The notes: generated from the letters alone by a model not told the origin. DNA of 64,000 nucleotides from Paenibacillus arenilitoris (GCF_014705655.1 NZ_JACXIY010000014.1:62001-126000); one strand, 5' to 3'. Counted from the stretch's first letter, positions 34,233 through 45,175 are shown. Made by a program: numbers and translations.

Positions 34233-35027
34233 TTATTGATTGCTCGATTGAAGAAGCTGCCCCAGAAAGTTGTTCATTAAGAGCGGCAGCGAGATGAGGA
34301 TCGGGGGATCGTCCAGCTTGGGGGGATGGAGGGTTACCCGCTGATGCGGAACCGGAGAATTTGGTTCTACGACGATCGGCTCCTTCGATCTGGTCCGCAG
34401 CGTATTGTGCGGAAGGAGGACGTCGACGGCCTGCATCCCCCATGATACGGACGTGGCCAAGAGGTAATAGGTTCCGGGCTTGACGTCGGTAAAGCAAAAC
34501 TTGCCCAAGGAGGAGAGCAGCGTACCGTACAGCGGAAGCCCTTCGGGAATCGGTCTCGCGAACAAGCCGATCAGAATGACGCCTTCGAAGGGAACCGTCG
34601 CCTCGACGGTCCCCTCGATGACGCCGTATCTGGAAAGAATCGGGTAAGGCGTACGCCATTCGTCAAGCTGCCGCAGGGAGCGCAGGTGGTTGTCCGCCTG
34701 AAGCTTCGAATTCCGGAAGTGGGACGGCGTCACGCCGACCCGCTCGGTGAAGCGGGACGTGAAAGTGCCCAGGCTCTGCTGGCCGATCTCGAGGCCGATA
34801 TCGCGTATGCTCAAATTCGTATGGAGAAGCAGCTCCTTGGCCTTCTGCAGGCGGAGCGAGGAGACGTAATACAGGGGCGACAGGCCGATCCTTTCTTTAA
34901 AAATACGAGCGAAGTGATACTGGCTATACCCGGCGTATCCGGCCAGCCCCGCGAGCAGATGCGGCTCGTAAATATGCCGATGGATATAAACGATCACCTC
35001 GTCGATTTCCGAATACCGGTCAGCCAC
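34233..35027 (-). CDS. AraC-type regulator with N-terminal HTH and C-terminal beta domain
   Basis: A 264-residue protein in which the AraC DNA-binding pair comes first (LAGLAGYAGYSQYHFARIFK and IRDIGLEIGQQSLGTFTSRF), then a 150-residue beta-rich domain (VPFEGVILIGLFARPIPEG and FTDVKPGTYYLLATSVSWGM) that looks like a carboxypeptidase-regulatory or transthyretin-like fold. In most AraC proteins the DNA-binding part is C-terminal. Upstream lies an AT-rich stretch with TTTGAA/TTCAAA dyads. Confidence 0.85.
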   Translation of the reverse strand: MADRYSEIDEVIVYIHRHIYEPHLLAGLAGYAGYSQYHFARIFKERIGLSPLYYVSSLRLQKAKELLLHTNLSIRDIGLEIGQQSLGTFTSRFTERVGVTPSHFRNSKLQADNHLRSLRQLDEWRTPYPILSRYGVIEGTVEATVPFEGVILIGLFARPIPEGLPLYGTLLSSLGKFCFTDVKPGTYYLLATSVSWGMQAVDVLLPHNTLRTRSKEPIVVEPNSPVPHQRVTLHPPKLDDPPILISLPLLMNNFLGQLLQSSNQ

Positions 35028-35136
35028 CTTGTCCGCACTCCCTTTCCCCCATACGTATTGTTTGAATTAATAAATACAGAACACTAGTTCGTATTTATTT
35101 TACCACATATTTCAAACAATTCAATACGAAAGTTGA

Positions 35137-35514
35137 TTACGCGAACAGACTGATCAAATTGCCGTCCGGGTCTTTGACGATCGCGTACCGCTGGCCCCAG
35201 AACGCGTCCCACGGCTCCCTGTACCCTTCGTAGCCGTCCCGGACGAGCGCGGCGTACCGCCCGTTCACGTCCTCGCCGCTCCCGCACGCGAACGCGAGCT
35301 CGATCCGGTGCCCCGACGGCTCGTCCCAGCCGCCGTACACGCCAATCGCCGTCTCACGCGTATCGAACGCGAGCCGGAAGCCGTCCTGCGCGACTTCCAC
35401 ATGCGGCTCCGCATCGGCGCTTTCCGGGATGTCGAGCCCGAGCGCGCGGTAGAACGCCAGCGCTTTTTTCATGTCTTTCACGACGATGCCGACCATATCC
35501 AGCTTGATTCCCAT
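35137..35514 (-). CDS. VOC superfamily (glyoxalase-like) protein
   Basis: A 125-residue protein beginning MGIKLDMVGIVVKDMKKALA and ending YAIVKDPDGNLISLFA, the usual pattern of two beta-alpha-beta-beta-beta modules. GGAGTGATCGCA precedes ATG 35514. Substrate unknown; bleomycin-resistance-like or dioxygenase-like roles are common in the family. Confidence 0.9.
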   Translation of the reverse strand: MGIKLDMVGIVVKDMKKALAFYRALGLDIPESADAEPHVEVAQDGFRLAFDTRETAIGVYGGWDEPSGHRIELAFACGSGEDVNGRYAALVRDGYEGYREPWDAFWGQRYAIVKDPDGNLISLFA

Positions 35515-35595
35515 TGCGATCACTCCTACAATATTGTTTGATTCCTATTAAGCATACTTCATGCTTGTGCTATCCTATTGGAAAAAACGGACTTG

Positions 35596-36444
35596 TTACA
35601 TACCGCTTTCGTCCATTGGTTTGACGGCGAACGCTTGGGCCGGCGGCAAGCCGTACATCCGCTTGAAGGCGCGAATAAGGTGCGACTGGTCGAAGTAGCC
35701 GAAGGTTAAAGCAGCGTCGGCGAACCGGTGCCCCGAGCTGCCGCGAAGCTCCTGCAGGAGACTCTGGAACCGGACGATATCGATAAGCTCCTTCGGACCC
35801 GCGCCCAGCTCTCTCTGAAACGTTCGGCGCAAGTTTCGTTCGCTGTAATTCGTCAGCTCCGCCAGCTGGCGGACGGACAGCTTGCCCCGGTGCGCGTAAA
35901 TATACCCCATGCCGGTTTGCAGCAGATGGCCCTGATCGAGCTTCGCTTCCGCCAATCGGACGAGCAGCCGCGATTCCGCTTTTTCAATGATTTGCGCCAT
36001 GTCGGCGGCTTCCGTCAGCTCATCGACCAGGAGCTCTGCTTCCGTACCCCATAAATCTTCGAGAGAGACGCGGTATCCGGCAAGGGCGGAGACGGGCGCT
36101 TTCAAAAAATGATGAACCGATTCCGCAAAGAAACGGATGCCGAAGGAAGCCGCATCGCCCGGCATGCCGATCGTTTCAAAGGTGGTCATCAAGCCCGATG
36201 CGAAAGCCGCGTTCGCCCCGGCGGCCGCTTTCAGGTCCACGATAATGTCCACGCAGCCGTCGGGAATGACCCGGTTCGGGATCGCTTCGCCCGCCGCGCG
36301 GCAATCGATCGTCCAATAACAGGCGACATAAGGCTCCAGGCGCTTGTCCGGCAAAAATTCCCGGTAACGGAAGCCCGAGTGCGCAGGCTCGAGCCGCAAG
36401 GCGGGCGGCTGCACGGGACGACAACGGGTCAGAATGGGGATCAC
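35596..36444 (-). CDS. AraC family regulator with DUF6597-like sensor domain
   Basis: A 282-residue regulator. The N-terminal half (KRLEPYVACYWTIDC and VIPDGCVDIIVDL) is the DUF6597-type sensor. The C-terminal half carries two HTH motifs (LSVRQLAELTNYSERNLRRT and FADAALTFGYFDQSHLIRAF). It diverges from the UvrC-like gene with a 93-bp gap. Confidence 0.92.
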   Translation of the reverse strand: MIPILTRCRPVQPPALRLEPAHSGFRYREFLPDKRLEPYVACYWTIDCRAAGEAIPNRVIPDGCVDIIVDLKAAAGANAAFASGLMTTFETIGMPGDAASFGIRFFAESVHHFLKAPVSALAGYRVSLEDLWGTEAELLVDELTEAADMAQIIEKAESRLLVRLAEAKLDQGHLLQTGMGYIYAHRGKLSVRQLAELTNYSERNLRRTFQRELGAGPKELIDIVRFQSLLQELRGSSGHRFADAALTFGYFDQSHLIRAFKRMYGLPPAQAFAVKPMDESGM

Positions 36445-36537
36445 TTCCTTTCATCGGCGGCCAATGGCCGAACGAGTTCGCATTTTATACGCCACCCGTC
36501 CATTATAAATGAAAATCCGCGAGGAGGATAACCGCAC

Positions 36538-37641
36538 ATGCCGTTCACGTTCAACGCCGGCGAATACCCGGAGCTTCCCGGCTGTTATTTGATGAGAAAC
36601 GCGGAGGGCGACATCCTGTACGTCGGCAAATCCAAAAGCCTGCGGAACCGGCTGCGCTCCTATTTCACGAAAAATCACGAGCTGAAGCGGATCCGGCAGC
36701 TCGTCGGCGAAATCGCCTCCATCGAGGTCGTTCTCGTCAACAACGAGGCCGAAAGCCTGCTTCTGGAGAACAATTTGATCAAGCTGCACAAGCCTCCCTA
36801 CAATCGGGCGCTCAAGCGGGACGACACCGGCTACGCCTACCTGCGGCTTACCGCCGAGCGGTACCCCAGGCTGGAATTGTACTTCCGCGGCAGCGGGGAA
36901 CAGCACGCCGACGCCGATCCGGACGGGTTGCCGCGCCTCGGTCCGATCAAGGATTCGGGCTATCGGGATACGCTCTTCGCGTTCATTTCGGACCATTACG
37001 GGCTCAGGACATGCGAGACGATGCCGAAGAAGGTGTGCCTACTGTACCATATCGGCAGGTGCTGCGGCATTTGCGAGGGCAAGGTGACGGATGCCGAATA
37101 CGCGGAGCGTGCTCGGGCGGCCGCGCGGCTTCTTGCGAACAAAGGGGAAGGGTTGATCGAAGCCTTGTACCGGCAAATGGAAGACTACGCCGCCAGACTG
37201 GAGTTCGAGAGGGCGCAGAAGCTGCTCGTCGGCATTCGCAGCTTGGAGCAGGCGGCCGGCAAACAGATCGTCGAGCGGGAAGCCGACATCGATCAGGACG
37301 TGCTTTATTTCGGAGAGGACCACGTGATGATCGCCGAGGTTCGGGAAGGGATGCTGCGCGACTTTCGGCTCGAGGCGCTTGACCGGACGACGGAAGAGGC
37401 GGCTTGCGATCTTTTTTTGATCGAACGGTATGCGGGGGAGAGGCCGGACGAGCTGATCGTGAACGCCGTCGCCGACCCGAACAGCGTGCGCGCGGCTTTG
37501 CGCCGCAGAGGGGACAAGCCGCTAACGATCACGCAGCCGAAGCGAGGGGTCAAGCGCGAGCTGCTGCAGCTGTGCAAAACGAACTACGAGTACCGGCTGG
37601 ACCGTCTTCGCGGCGAAGGCCGAACGGGGGGCCAAGCTTAA
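36538..37641 (+). CDS. stand-alone UvrC-like excision nuclease
   Basis: A 367-residue protein. It has a GIY-YIG domain (LPGCYLM..GDILYVGKS and catalytic NNEAESLLLENNLIK, residues 10-95), the iron-sulfur-type Cys cluster CLLYHIGRCCGICEGKV (about 165-180) and a UVR segment (about 205-240). It ends before the RNase H-like 5' nuclease and HhH domains of full UvrC (near 600 residues). Family knowledge suggests a Cho-like role, cutting 3' to bulky lesions with UvrAB. GAGGAGGATAACCGCAC precedes the ATG. Confidence 0.88.
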   Translation: MPFTFNAGEYPELPGCYLMRNAEGDILYVGKSKSLRNRLRSYFTKNHELKRIRQLVGEIASIEVVLVNNEAESLLLENNLIKLHKPPYNRALKRDDTGYAYLRLTAERYPRLELYFRGSGEQHADADPDGLPRLGPIKDSGYRDTLFAFISDHYGLRTCETMPKKVCLLYHIGRCCGICEGKVTDAEYAERARAAARLLANKGEGLIEALYRQMEDYAARLEFERAQKLLVGIRSLEQAAGKQIVEREADIDQDVLYFGEDHVMIAEVREGMLRDFRLEALDRTTEEAACDLFLIERYAGERPDELIVNAVADPNSVRAALRRRGDKPLTITQPKRGVKRELLQLCKTNYEYRLDRLRGEGRTGGQA

Positions 37642-37663
37642 CGCCGCCGGCAAGATCCGCATT

Positions 37664-37702
37664 TGAGGTCACCAGTACGGTTCTGGTCGACCTCATTTTT
37701 TT
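37664..37702. terminator. bidirectional terminator
   Basis: TGAGGTC and GACCTCA close a stem with inner CCAG/CTGG pairs, followed by TTTTTTT; shared by the convergent UvrC-like and rocA genes. Confidence 0.88.
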
Positions 37703-37716
37703 CCGAGATGCCCGCG

Positions 37717-39264
37717 TCAGAGCCGCTCCGACACGACCTTCGCCTGCGTGAACAGCAGCAAATAATCCCGCCCGCCCGCCTTCGAGTCGGTACCGGACAT
37801 GTTGAAGCCGCCGAACGGGTGAACGCCGACGAGCGCGCCCGTGCATTTGCGGTTAAAATACAGGTTCCCGACGTGGAATTGCTCGCGCGCCTGCTCCAGC
37901 CGGAGCCTGTTCCGCGAGATGACCGCGCCCGTCAAGCCGTATTCGGTGTTGTTGGCGATGTCGAGCGCCGCGTCGAAGTTGGCCGCTTTGATGAACGCCA
38001 GCACCGGGCCGAATATTTCCTCCTGGGCGACGCGGGCGTACGGCTCGACGTCCTTGACGATCGTCGGCTCGATGAAGTAGCCGCTGCTATCCCCCGTTTT
38101 GCCGCCGTGCACGATGACGCCTTCGCCGCGGCCGACCTCGATGTATTTCAGAATGCTGATATACGCCCGCTCGTCGATGACCGGCCCAACGTCGGTATGC
38201 TCCTCGTGCGCCTTCCCGAGCCGCAGCTTCATCGTCCGCTCGACGACCTTCTCGATCACCTCGTCGTAGACGAGCTCGTGCACGACGGCGCGGGAGCACG
38301 CGGAGCACTTCTGACCGGCGTAGCCGAAGGCGGACGCGGTGATCGCGTCGGCCGCGAGGTCGAGATCGGCGTCCTCGTCGACGATGATCGTGTCCTTCCC
38401 GCCCATCTCGGCGATGACGCGTTTCAGCCATTTCTGATCCGGCTGCGCGAGCGACGCCTTCTCGTAAATGCGCAGGCCGATCTCCCGCGAGCCGGTGAAG
38501 CAGACGAAGCGGGTCAGCGGATGCTCGACGAGAAAGTCGCCGATTTCGGTGCCCGCGCCCGGCAGGAAGTTGACGACGCCGTCGGGCAGCCCCGCTTCGT
38601 CCAGCAGCTCGACGAATTTGGCCGCGACGACCGACGTCGCGCTGGCCGGCTTCAGGACGACGGCATTGCCCGCGACGACGGCCGCCATCGTCATCCCCGC
38701 CATGATCGCGAGCGGAAAATTCCACGGCGGGATAATGATGCCGACGCCGAGCGGAATGTAGACGAGCTCGTTATCTTCGCCCGTTATCGAGACGAGCGGC
38801 TGCGGCTCGGCAAGCCGTTCCATCTCCCGCCCGTAAAATTCGAGAAAATCGATCGCCTCCGCCGTATCGGCGTCGGCTTCGACCCAGCTTTTGCCCGCCT
38901 CGAAGACGAGCCAGGCGGAGAATTCGTGCTTCCGCCGCCGCAGCAGCGCGGCCGCCTTGTACAGCACCTTCGCCCTCGCGGCCGGCGGCACCCGCTTCCA
39001 ATGCTCGAACGCGGCGGACGCCGCAAGGATCGCCGTATGCGCCAGCGCCGTATCGGCCTGCGACACGACGCCGACGAGCTGATTGACTTGGGACGGGTTA
39101 ATCGACTTGCGCTTCGTGACCGTCTCGATCCGATCCGGCCCGATCTTCAGCATGTATTCGCGTCCCAGCTCCGACTCCACCTTCCGGAGCGCTTCCTGAA
39201 AGTCCTGGATATGATCGGTAACCGAAAAATCGGTGAACGGCTCGTTCCGGAACGGCACCCGCAT
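37717..39264 (-). CDS. rocA: L-glutamate gamma-semialdehyde dehydrogenase
   Basis: A 515-residue NAD-dependent enzyme that oxidises glutamate semialdehyde (from ornithine or proline) to glutamate. Motifs: cofactor loop FTGSREIG, general base Glu in IAEMGGKD and catalytic Cys in [12 protein letters not shown]. Length and the start region ([20 protein letters not shown]) match the PruA/RocA group. It is the last gene of the rocD-rocF-rocA unit and ends at a terminator. Confidence 0.95.
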   Translation of the reverse strand: MRVPFRNEPFTDFSVTDHIQDFQEALRKVESELGREYMLKIGPDRIETVTKRKSINPSQVNQLVGVVSQADTALAHTAILAASAAFEHWKRVPPAARAKVLYKAAALLRRRKHEFSAWLVFEAGKSWVEADADTAEAIDFLEFYGREMERLAEPQPLVSITGEDNELVYIPLGVGIIIPPWNFPLAIMAGMTMAAVVAGNAVVLKPASATSVVAAKFVELLDEAGLPDGVVNFLPGAGTEIGDFLVEHPLTRFVCFTGSREIGLRIYEKASLAQPDQKWLKRVIAEMGGKDTIIVDEDADLDLAADAITASAFGYAGQKCSACSRAVVHELVYDEVIEKVVERTMKLRLGKAHEEHTDVGPVIDERAYISILKYIEVGRGEGVIVHGGKTGDSSGYFIEPTIVKDVEPYARVAQEEIFGPVLAFIKAANFDAALDIANNTEYGLTGAVISRNRLRLEQAREQFHVGNLYFNRKCTGALVGVHPFGGFNMSGTDSKAGGRDYLLLFTQAKVVSERL

Positions 39265-39318
39265 CGGCCTATCCCCTCCTGTTACATGGATTTGTTAGCG
39301 CAACCTTACGCTTATCAC

Positions 39319-40221
39319 TTACAATATCTGCTCCCCAAGCAAAGAGCCGATCAGCTCCACGGCAAGCTTCGCCGTCTGGTCGTTCGAGTCGAGACGCGGA
39401 TTGACCTCCACGAACTCGGCCGACGTGACCAGCTCCGATTGATACAACAGCTCCAGCGCCAGATTGGCTTCCCGGTAGCTTAGTCCGCCCCGGACGGGCG
39501 TCCCCGTCCCGGGCGCTTCGCGCGGATCGATGCTGTCGATGTCGAAGCTGACGTGCACCCCGTCGGTCGATTTCGCCAGATGCGAGATGACGTTCTCCAT
39601 GACCCTGACGATGCCGAGCCGGTCGATATCGTGCATCGTGTAGCAGACAATGCCGAGCGAGCGGATATAGGCCTTCTCGCCGGGATCGAGCGATCGCGCC
39701 CCGACGATCGCGACATGCTCCGGCGCAAGCTTCGGGATGATCCCCTTCAGACCCGTAAGCTGCGGAACCCCGCGGCCGAGGCTGATGCCGAGCGCCATGC
39801 CGTGAAGATTGCCCGACGGACTCGTATCCTCCGTGTTCAGGTCCGAATGCGCGTCGAACCAAATGACGCCGAGCCTCTCGTAATGCCGGGCCAGCCCCGC
39901 GACCGTGCCGACCGAGATGCTGTGATCGCCGCCGAGGACGAGCGGGAACGCGCCTTGACGGACGAGCTCCGATACGCGGTCCGCCAGCCTGCCGCACACG
40001 TCCAGCACTTCCGCGAGCCGCTTGGCGTTCCTCGCCTTGATGGGCGGCAGCGCGCCGGGACGGCTGATTTCGTCCGTCATTTGATAAGCGATGCCCAGTT
40101 CCTTCAGCTTCTCCGGCAAGCCGGCGGCATGGATAAGATGCGCCGGGCCGAGCTCCGCTCCGGGAATGGCCGCCCCTTGCCCGAAAGGAACCTTAACGAT
40201 GGCGACGTTCCGATTGTTCAT
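39319..40221 (-). CDS. rocF: arginase
   Basis: A 300-residue manganese enzyme that splits L-arginine into ornithine and urea. The metal motifs are all visible: [26 protein letters not shown] and the terminal EVNPRLD. Its start overlaps the rocD stop by four bases, so the two are coupled. Together the operon turns arginine into glutamate: RocF, then RocD, then RocA. Confidence 0.96.
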   Translation of the reverse strand: MNNRNVAIVKVPFGQGAAIPGAELGPAHLIHAAGLPEKLKELGIAYQMTDEISRPGALPPIKARNAKRLAEVLDVCGRLADRVSELVRQGAFPLVLGGDHSISVGTVAGLARHYERLGVIWFDAHSDLNTEDTSPSGNLHGMALGISLGRGVPQLTGLKGIIPKLAPEHVAIVGARSLDPGEKAYIRSLGIVCYTMHDIDRLGIVRVMENVISHLAKSTDGVHVSFDIDSIDPREAPGTGTPVRGGLSYREANLALELLYQSELVTSAEFVEVNPRLDSNDQTAKLAVELIGSLLGEQIL

Positions 40222-41444
40222 GTGCCCTGACCTCCCCCGCTCTCGCTGCCGCTGCCCGCAAAAACAAGCCCGATCCTCTCCATGGCGAAATCAAGCTCCG
40301 CTTCCGTAATGACGAGCGGCGGCGCCAGCCGGATGACGCGTTCATGCGTTTCCTTGCACAGCAGGCCGAGCCGCATCAGCTTCTCGCAGTAAGGGCGCGC
40401 CGGCGACTTCAGCTCGATTCCGATAAACAGGCCGCGCCCTCTGATCTCGGCGATGTCCGGATGGTTCAGGGTGCGAAGCTTCGCCATGAAATACCAGCCG
40501 AGCGCGTCCGACCGCTCCGCGAGCTTCTCCTCCTCGGTTACCTCGAGCGCGGCGATCGCCACGGCGCATCCGAGCGGATTGCCGCCGAACGTGGAGCCGT
40601 GCGAGCCCGGCTCGAACACGTCCATGACGCTCGAATCGGCGGCGACGGCCGATACCGGCATGACGCCCCCGCCCAGCGCCTTGCCCAAAATGTATATGTC
40701 GGGAACGACCCGCTCCCAATCGCAGGCGAAGCGCCGTCCGGTCCGACCGAAGCCGGTCTGGATCTCGTCGGCCGCGAGCAGCACCCCGCGCTCCGCGCAT
40801 AGCGCGGCAACGCCGGCCAAATAGCCGTCCGGCGGAAGGCGGACGCCCGACTCCCCCTGGATAGGCTCGATCAGCACGGCGGCCGTGTTCGGAAGGATCG
40901 CCGCCTTAAGCGCGTCCAGATCGCCGTAAGGGACGATCCGAAAGCCCGGCGTGAACGGCCCGAACCCTTCCTTGTAGGCCGGCGTGGACGAGAAGGAGGT
41001 CACGGTCAGCGTCCGGCCGTGGAAATTGCCCTCGAACGCGATGATCTCCGCCTGCTCGGGCGGGATCCGCTTCACGCCGTACGCCCAGCGCCGGATCGCT
41101 TTGATCGCCGTCTCCACCGCCTCCGCGCCGGTATTCATCGGCAGCACCCGCTCCTTGCCCGTGTACGCCGCCACCTTCCCGCAGAACTCGCCGAGCCGGT
41201 CGTTGTGGAACGCCCGGGACGTAATCGTCGCTTTATCCGCTTGCTTCTTCAACGCTTCGATAATGCGGGGATGGCGATGGCCTTGATTCAAAGCCGAATA
41301 CGCGCTGAGCATGTCGAGGTAGCGCATGCCTTCCGAATCCTCCACCCACGCGCCCTCCGCGCGGCTAATGACTATCGGCAGGGGATGGTAATTGCGGGCG
41401 CCGTACTTCTCCGCCAGTTCGATTTCCCTCCGTGCCCCGTTCAT
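40218..41444 (-). CDS. rocD: ornithine--oxo-acid transaminase
   Basis: A 408-residue PLP enzyme that moves the delta-amino group of ornithine to 2-oxoglutarate, giving glutamate semialdehyde. Signature features: [29 protein letters not shown] and the PLP lysine in [28 protein letters not shown] precedes the ATG. No RocR gene or clear sigma-54 promoter is visible upstream, so control may differ from B. subtilis. Confidence 0.95.
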   Translation of the reverse strand: MNGARREIELAEKYGARNYHPLPIVISRAEGAWVEDSEGMRYLDMLSAYSALNQGHRHPRIIEALKKQADKATITSRAFHNDRLGEFCGKVAAYTGKERVLPMNTGAEAVETAIKAIRRWAYGVKRIPPEQAEIIAFEGNFHGRTLTVTSFSSTPAYKEGFGPFTPGFRIVPYGDLDALKAAILPNTAAVLIEPIQGESGVRLPPDGYLAGVAALCAERGVLLAADEIQTGFGRTGRRFACDWERVVPDIYILGKALGGGVMPVSAVAADSSVMDVFEPGSHGSTFGGNPLGCAVAIAALEVTEEEKLAERSDALGWYFMAKLRTLNHPDIAEIRGRGLFIGIELKSPARPYCEKLMRLGLLCKETHERVIRLAPPLVITEAELDFAMERIGLVFAGSGSESGGGQGT

Positions 41445-41741
41445 CGCCTGCTCCTTTCCGCGTCATTCGCAAAAAATAGCCGTTTTTGAATGTTATGCGG
41501 CCGAAGGGCGACAAATAACAGCGGGACGGGCCAAAAAAACCGAACGAAGGGAGGGAATAAGACGGCAGGCCGTCATGTTCGATTCGCCGGGGTCGGAAAA
41601 GAGGCCGTCTCCGTCTCATTGATCTCGCCTTGGGTCGATTCCGTTCCTCAGGCTGCTCGCTTACGCGAACTTTTGCAGGCGGCTGCCCGGGGAGCATTGA
41701 GCAGGGTCCGGCCGGGTCCTCCGGGTCCAAAGAACATGTCT

Positions 41742-41926
41742 AGTTTCAACTTTTGCAATTATTCCGGCTCAAAGGCCGCCAGGCGGCATTTTAAGTTCAA
41801 CTATTGCAACAAACGAACGGGTTTACGGAGTTTTATGAGCGAGGGGAGCGCATTAGGTTCAGAATGTGAAACTACAGCGCAATCGAATGAAGCAAACATG
41901 GAGTTAGTCTCATTTTTTGATACTTC
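41742..41926. repeat. Locus G: four-palindrome element
   Basis: GTTTCAACTTTTGCAATT (41743), GTTCAACTATTGCAAC (41795), GTTCAGAATGTGAAAC (41857) and GTCTCATTTTTTGATAC (41907). Aligned TTCA cores are 51, 62 and 51 bp apart. The dyad is related to that of locus F. The 560-bp gap upstream of rocD otherwise shows no gene. Confidence 0.85.
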
Positions 41927-41948
41927 TCAACGGCGATCCAGCCATGTC

Positions 41949-41986
41949 AAAAGGCAGCCGACCTTTTGTCCTTTTGTCGGCTGCCT
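41949..41986 (-). terminator. terminator after the DUF6509-like gene
   Basis: GGCAGCCGAC pairs perfectly with GTCGGCTGCC; on the minus strand TTTTGAC follows. Confidence 0.8.
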
Positions 41987-42004
41987 CCATCCACGCCACT
42001 GCGG

Positions 42005-42301
42005 TTACGCTTCCGCTTCCCGCGCATGCTCTGTGCAAAACGCGAGCACCATCCGCTCCTCGTCTTCTTCCAGCTCGAAATCGATATACTTGTTCGACGT
42101 CGTCGTCAGAAATTCGTACTTGGCGATGCGCGACCCGCTCTCCTCGTCCACGTAGACGACCCGCAGCGTAACGCCTTCCTCCTGATGCAGCTCGTCATCC
42201 TCGGGCACGTTCAGGTCAAGCAGGAACTCATACCGTGTACCGCTCAAAATTCCGTACGGGTCCAATACCCGCTCCACGCTGTATTCCGTTATCTCAAACA
42301 T
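42005..42301 (-). CDS. DUF6509-like small acidic protein
   Basis: A 98-residue protein starting MFEITEYSVERVLDPYGIL, very acidic towards the end, resembling a Bacillales family known only as DUF6509 (from memory). GGAGGGAGGCGGCAGC precedes ATG 42301. It lies between two strong terminators, so it is transcribed alone. Function unknown. Confidence 0.78.
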   Translation of the reverse strand: MFEITEYSVERVLDPYGILSGTRYEFLLDLNVPEDDELHQEEGVTLRVVYVDEESGSRIAKYEFLTTTSNKYIDFELEEDEERMVLAFCTEHAREAEA

Positions 42302-42335
42302 GCTGCCGCCTCCCTCCTTCTTCGGATATTCATAC

Positions 42336-42377
42336 AAAAAGCAGCCTGAAACTTGGAGAACCAAGCTTCAGGCTGCC
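42336..42377 (-). terminator. terminator after ppaC
   Basis: GCAGCCTGAA and TTCAGGCTGC pair with an inner CTTGG/CCAAG stem; minus-strand TTTTT follows. Confidence 0.88.
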
Positions 42378-42404
42378 GCTTATCGATGGCCGCGCAGCGA
42401 GCCC

Positions 42405-43337
42405 TTACAGGCTGCTGAGCGTCTCGGTCAATACCGGTACGATTTGCGATTTGCGGGACACGACGCCTTTGAGCAGCGCTTTGTTGTCGGACAGCGTTAC
42501 GTTGTACGCCTTCTCGACGGCATCGGCCTTCGCGCCGAGCGCAAGTGCAACGGAATCGTTGTTCAGGATGTCCGTTACGACGAGCACAAACAGGTCAAGG
42601 CCTTTGGTCGCGATAATGTCGTTCAGAGCCGCTTCCAGCTCCGCTTGGCGGGACAGCACGTCATTCGTGTCCACCGCGTTCACCTGCGCGATTTCGACCT
42701 TGTAGCTGCCCATCGAAAATTCTTTCGCGTCGAGCGAGATGAGCTGGGCGATCGTTTTGTCGCTCAGGTCGGCGCCGGCTTTAAGCATGTCCAATCCGTA
42801 TTTCTCGGCGTCAACGCCCGCAATTGCCGCAAGCTCGCGCGCCGCCGCAACGTCCTGCTCCGTGCAGGTCGGCGATTTGAACAGCAGGGAGTCGGAAATA
42901 ATCGCGGAAAGCATAAGGCCGGCGATTTCCTTGCGGATCTCGACGCCGTTTTCTTTGTACAGCTTGTTCAGGATCGTCGCCGTGCAGCCGACGGGCTCTG
43001 CGCGGAAGTAAAGCGGCGCGCTCGTTTCGAAGTTCGCGACGCGGTGGTGGTCGATAACCTCCAAAATTTGAACGCGGTCGATATCGTTCGCGCTTTGTTG
43101 GCGCTCGTTGTGGTCAACCAAAATAACGGTATCCGTCTCGTCGGCCACGTTCTCGATCAAACGAGGAGCCGCGACGCCGAAATAGTTCAAGGCGTATTGC
43201 GTTTCGCCGTTAACATCGCCCAGGCGGATCGCTTCCACGTCCGCGCCCAGCTTCGTCTTCAGCTCCGCGTACGCAATCGCCGATGTAATCGTGTCCGTGT
43301 CCGGGTTTTTATGCCCGAAAATAAGTGTTTTCGTCAT
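42405..43337 (-). CDS. ppaC: manganese-dependent inorganic pyrophosphatase
   Basis: A 310-residue family II pyrophosphatase of the DHH superfamily. Metal motifs [16 protein letters not shown] and VIDHHRV, plus the phosphate-binding VSRKSQIVP, are all present. It has no CBS regulatory insert. It hydrolyses the PPi released by biosynthesis. Start [10 protein letters not shown] is the usual N-terminus of the family. Confidence 0.96.
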   Translation of the reverse strand: MTKTLIFGHKNPDTDTITSAIAYAELKTKLGADVEAIRLGDVNGETQYALNYFGVAAPRLIENVADETDTVILVDHNERQQSANDIDRVQILEVIDHHRVANFETSAPLYFRAEPVGCTATILNKLYKENGVEIRKEIAGLMLSAIISDSLLFKSPTCTEQDVAAARELAAIAGVDAEKYGLDMLKAGADLSDKTIAQLISLDAKEFSMGSYKVEIAQVNAVDTNDVLSRQAELEAALNDIIATKGLDLFVLVVTDILNNDSVALALGAKADAVEKAYNVTLSDNKALLKGVVSRKSQIVPVLTETLSSL

Positions 43338-43453
43338 TACCAGTACTCCTTACTCTTATTAGGTTGTTTTATACACCATTATAACTTTAAGTGTACCTTA
43401 TTCCTATACCTTTACACCGAATTGCCACATTAATTTTATGAAACCCCATCCGA

Positions 43454-45175
43454 TTATACAACAAATCGCTTGCCCAGCGAAGTCAGCTCGTCCGACATCG
43501 AGCGGATCGACTCCGCAGACGCGCTGACCTCGTCCATCGAGACGATCTGCCCGTTCGAGTTGTCCGCGATTTGTTCGAAGTGGAGCGCCGCCCGGCGCGA
43601 GATGCGCTCCATCTCCTCGACCGACGCCGAGACCTCCTCGGACTCGGCCGATACTTGCTCCGACGCGGCGGATACTTCGTGCAGCTGCTCGTTCACCTTG
43701 GAGAGACCCGCCAGAATCGAATGGAAAGCGGCGCCGGCGTCCTTCACCAGATGGAGCCCGGACTGCACCTTCTCCGCGTTCGTCTCCATGCTCGCCGACA
43801 GCCGCGACGTTTGCTCCAGGATCGCCTCGATCAACTCACCGATTTGCGTCGCCGACTGCTGCGACTGCGTCGCGAGCTTGCGCACCTCCTCGGCCACGAC
43901 GGCAAAGCCCTTGCCGTGCTCGCCCGCGTGCGATGCCTCGATGGCCGCGTTCAGCGCCAGCAAATTCGTCTGCTTCGCGATGGCCGCCATGACCGTCGAG
44001 ATGTCGCCGATTTCCCCGGACCGGCTCTCCAGATGCTTCGTCGCCCTCCGCATTTGCTCCGCGGTATCGTGAATGGCCTCCATCTCGCTCATCGCATGCA
44101 CGATCATCGCGTTGCCCTTCTCGGTCTGCTCCATCGTGGCCTGGGCTACGTCGGATACGATCGCGGCCGATTCGGTAATGCGAAGCATGCCGTGCGTCAC
44201 GCCCTCGACCGCCTTCGTCATGTCGGCCGCCCGAATGACCTGGATATTCGCGCCGCCCGACGCTTCCTGGATGCTCGAGGCGATCAGACGGCTCGCATCC
44301 GTGGTGCTGCGCGCATGCCGCGATACGCCATCCGACGCGCGCAGCAGCTTCTCCGAGGCGTCCCTCATACTCTTGATCGACGTGCGCGTATTGGTTACCA
44401 GCTGCTGGAACGTGTTCGCCAAGTGCCCGATCTCGTCCTTGCGGTCCGCCTTGATGAAGACCGTCAAGTCGCCTTCCCGCACTTTCGCCACCTGCGAAGT
44501 CAGCTTCTGCAGCGGCCTGGTCAAGTAGGCGGCAAGTAAAACGACAAGGATGATGCCGCCCGCGATCAGGCCGATCGTCACGTAAAGCGTCGTCTTGCGG
44601 TTCGCGTCCATGAGCGCGTACACGTTCGTCGCGTCGAAGTCCGCCCCGAGAATGCCGAGCAGCCGGCCGTCCTCGCTCCTTATCGGCACGTAGGCCGTGA
44701 TCGTCGCTCCGTACTCCGGATCGTTGGTCAGCTCGCCCGTTTGCGGCGCGCCTTCGGCGAAGGCTCTCACCATGCCCGGGTATTCGTTCTCCTCCTGGTC
44801 GCCGAGCGCCGAGAAGTCCTCGCTGTCCACGTCCGGCGGCGCGCCGTCGACGACGTAATAATAGATGTCGCTCCCTTCCCGCTCCGTCTTCGCGAGCGTA
44901 TACAAATATTTCAGTCCGTTCATTTCTCTAAGCTCGTTCAGCTGCGCGCGAAGCTTGCTGTAGTATTCCGTCTCGCCGGCTTCCACGGTAATGCCTTCGT
45001 AGGCTTTCGCGTCGATCAGCTTCGCGGCGTGCTCCGCCACGCGCCTCGCCTGAGCGCCCAGCGATTCCTCCACGAGCCCGGTCGCCGAACGGTAAATCGT
45101 GAAGGCCAGAATCCCCCCCGCCAGCAGGATCAGACATGAGAAAAACAATACCATCCTCGTCAATAAACGATTCAA
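43454..45175 (-). CDS. methyl-accepting chemotaxis protein
   Basis: About 573 residues. First membrane helix ([20 protein letters not shown]), a Cache-type sensor to about residue 195 ([10 protein letters not shown] and [17 protein letters not shown]), second helix, HAMP domain ([20 protein letters not shown]), then the signalling domain with the hairpin tip region [20 protein letters not shown] and [22 protein letters not shown] 45175 has GAGGAAGGGG nine bases upstream; an ATG at 45256 is possible but lacks a site. Ligand unknown. Confidence 0.92.
   Translation of the reverse strand: MNRLLTRMVLFFSCLILLAGGILAFTIYRSATGLVEESLGAQARRVAEHAAKLIDAKAYEGITVEAGETEYYSKLRAQLNELREMNGLKYLYTLAKTEREGSDIYYYVVDGAPPDVDSEDFSALGDQEENEYPGMVRAFAEGAPQTGELTNDPEYGATITAYVPIRSEDGRLLGILGADFDATNVYALMDANRKTTLYVTIGLIAGGIILVVLLAAYLTRPLQKLTSQVAKVREGDLTVFIKADRKDEIGHLANTFQQLVTNTRTSIKSMRDASEKLLRASDGVSRHARSTTDASRLIASSIQEASGGANIQVIRAADMTKAVEGVTHGMLRITESAAIVSDVAQATMEQTEKGNAMIVHAMSEMEAIHDTAEQMRRATKHLESRSGEIGDISTVMAAIAKQTNLLALNAAIEASHAGEHGKGFAVVAEEVRKLATQSQQSATQIGELIEAILEQTSRLSASMETNAEKVQSGLHLVKDAGAAFHSILAGLSKVNEQLHEVSAASEQVSAESEEVSASVEEMERISRRAALHFEQIADNSNGQIVSMDEVSASAESIRSMSDELTSLGKRFVV

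Noticed and set aside
37663..39483. 606-codon open frame on the plus strand opposite rocA
   Set aside because: A shadow of GC-rich codons in a clearly identified dehydrogenase gene.
42300..43433. 377-codon plus-strand frame opposite ppaC
   Set aside because: Shadow of the pyrophosphatase, which carries all family motifs.
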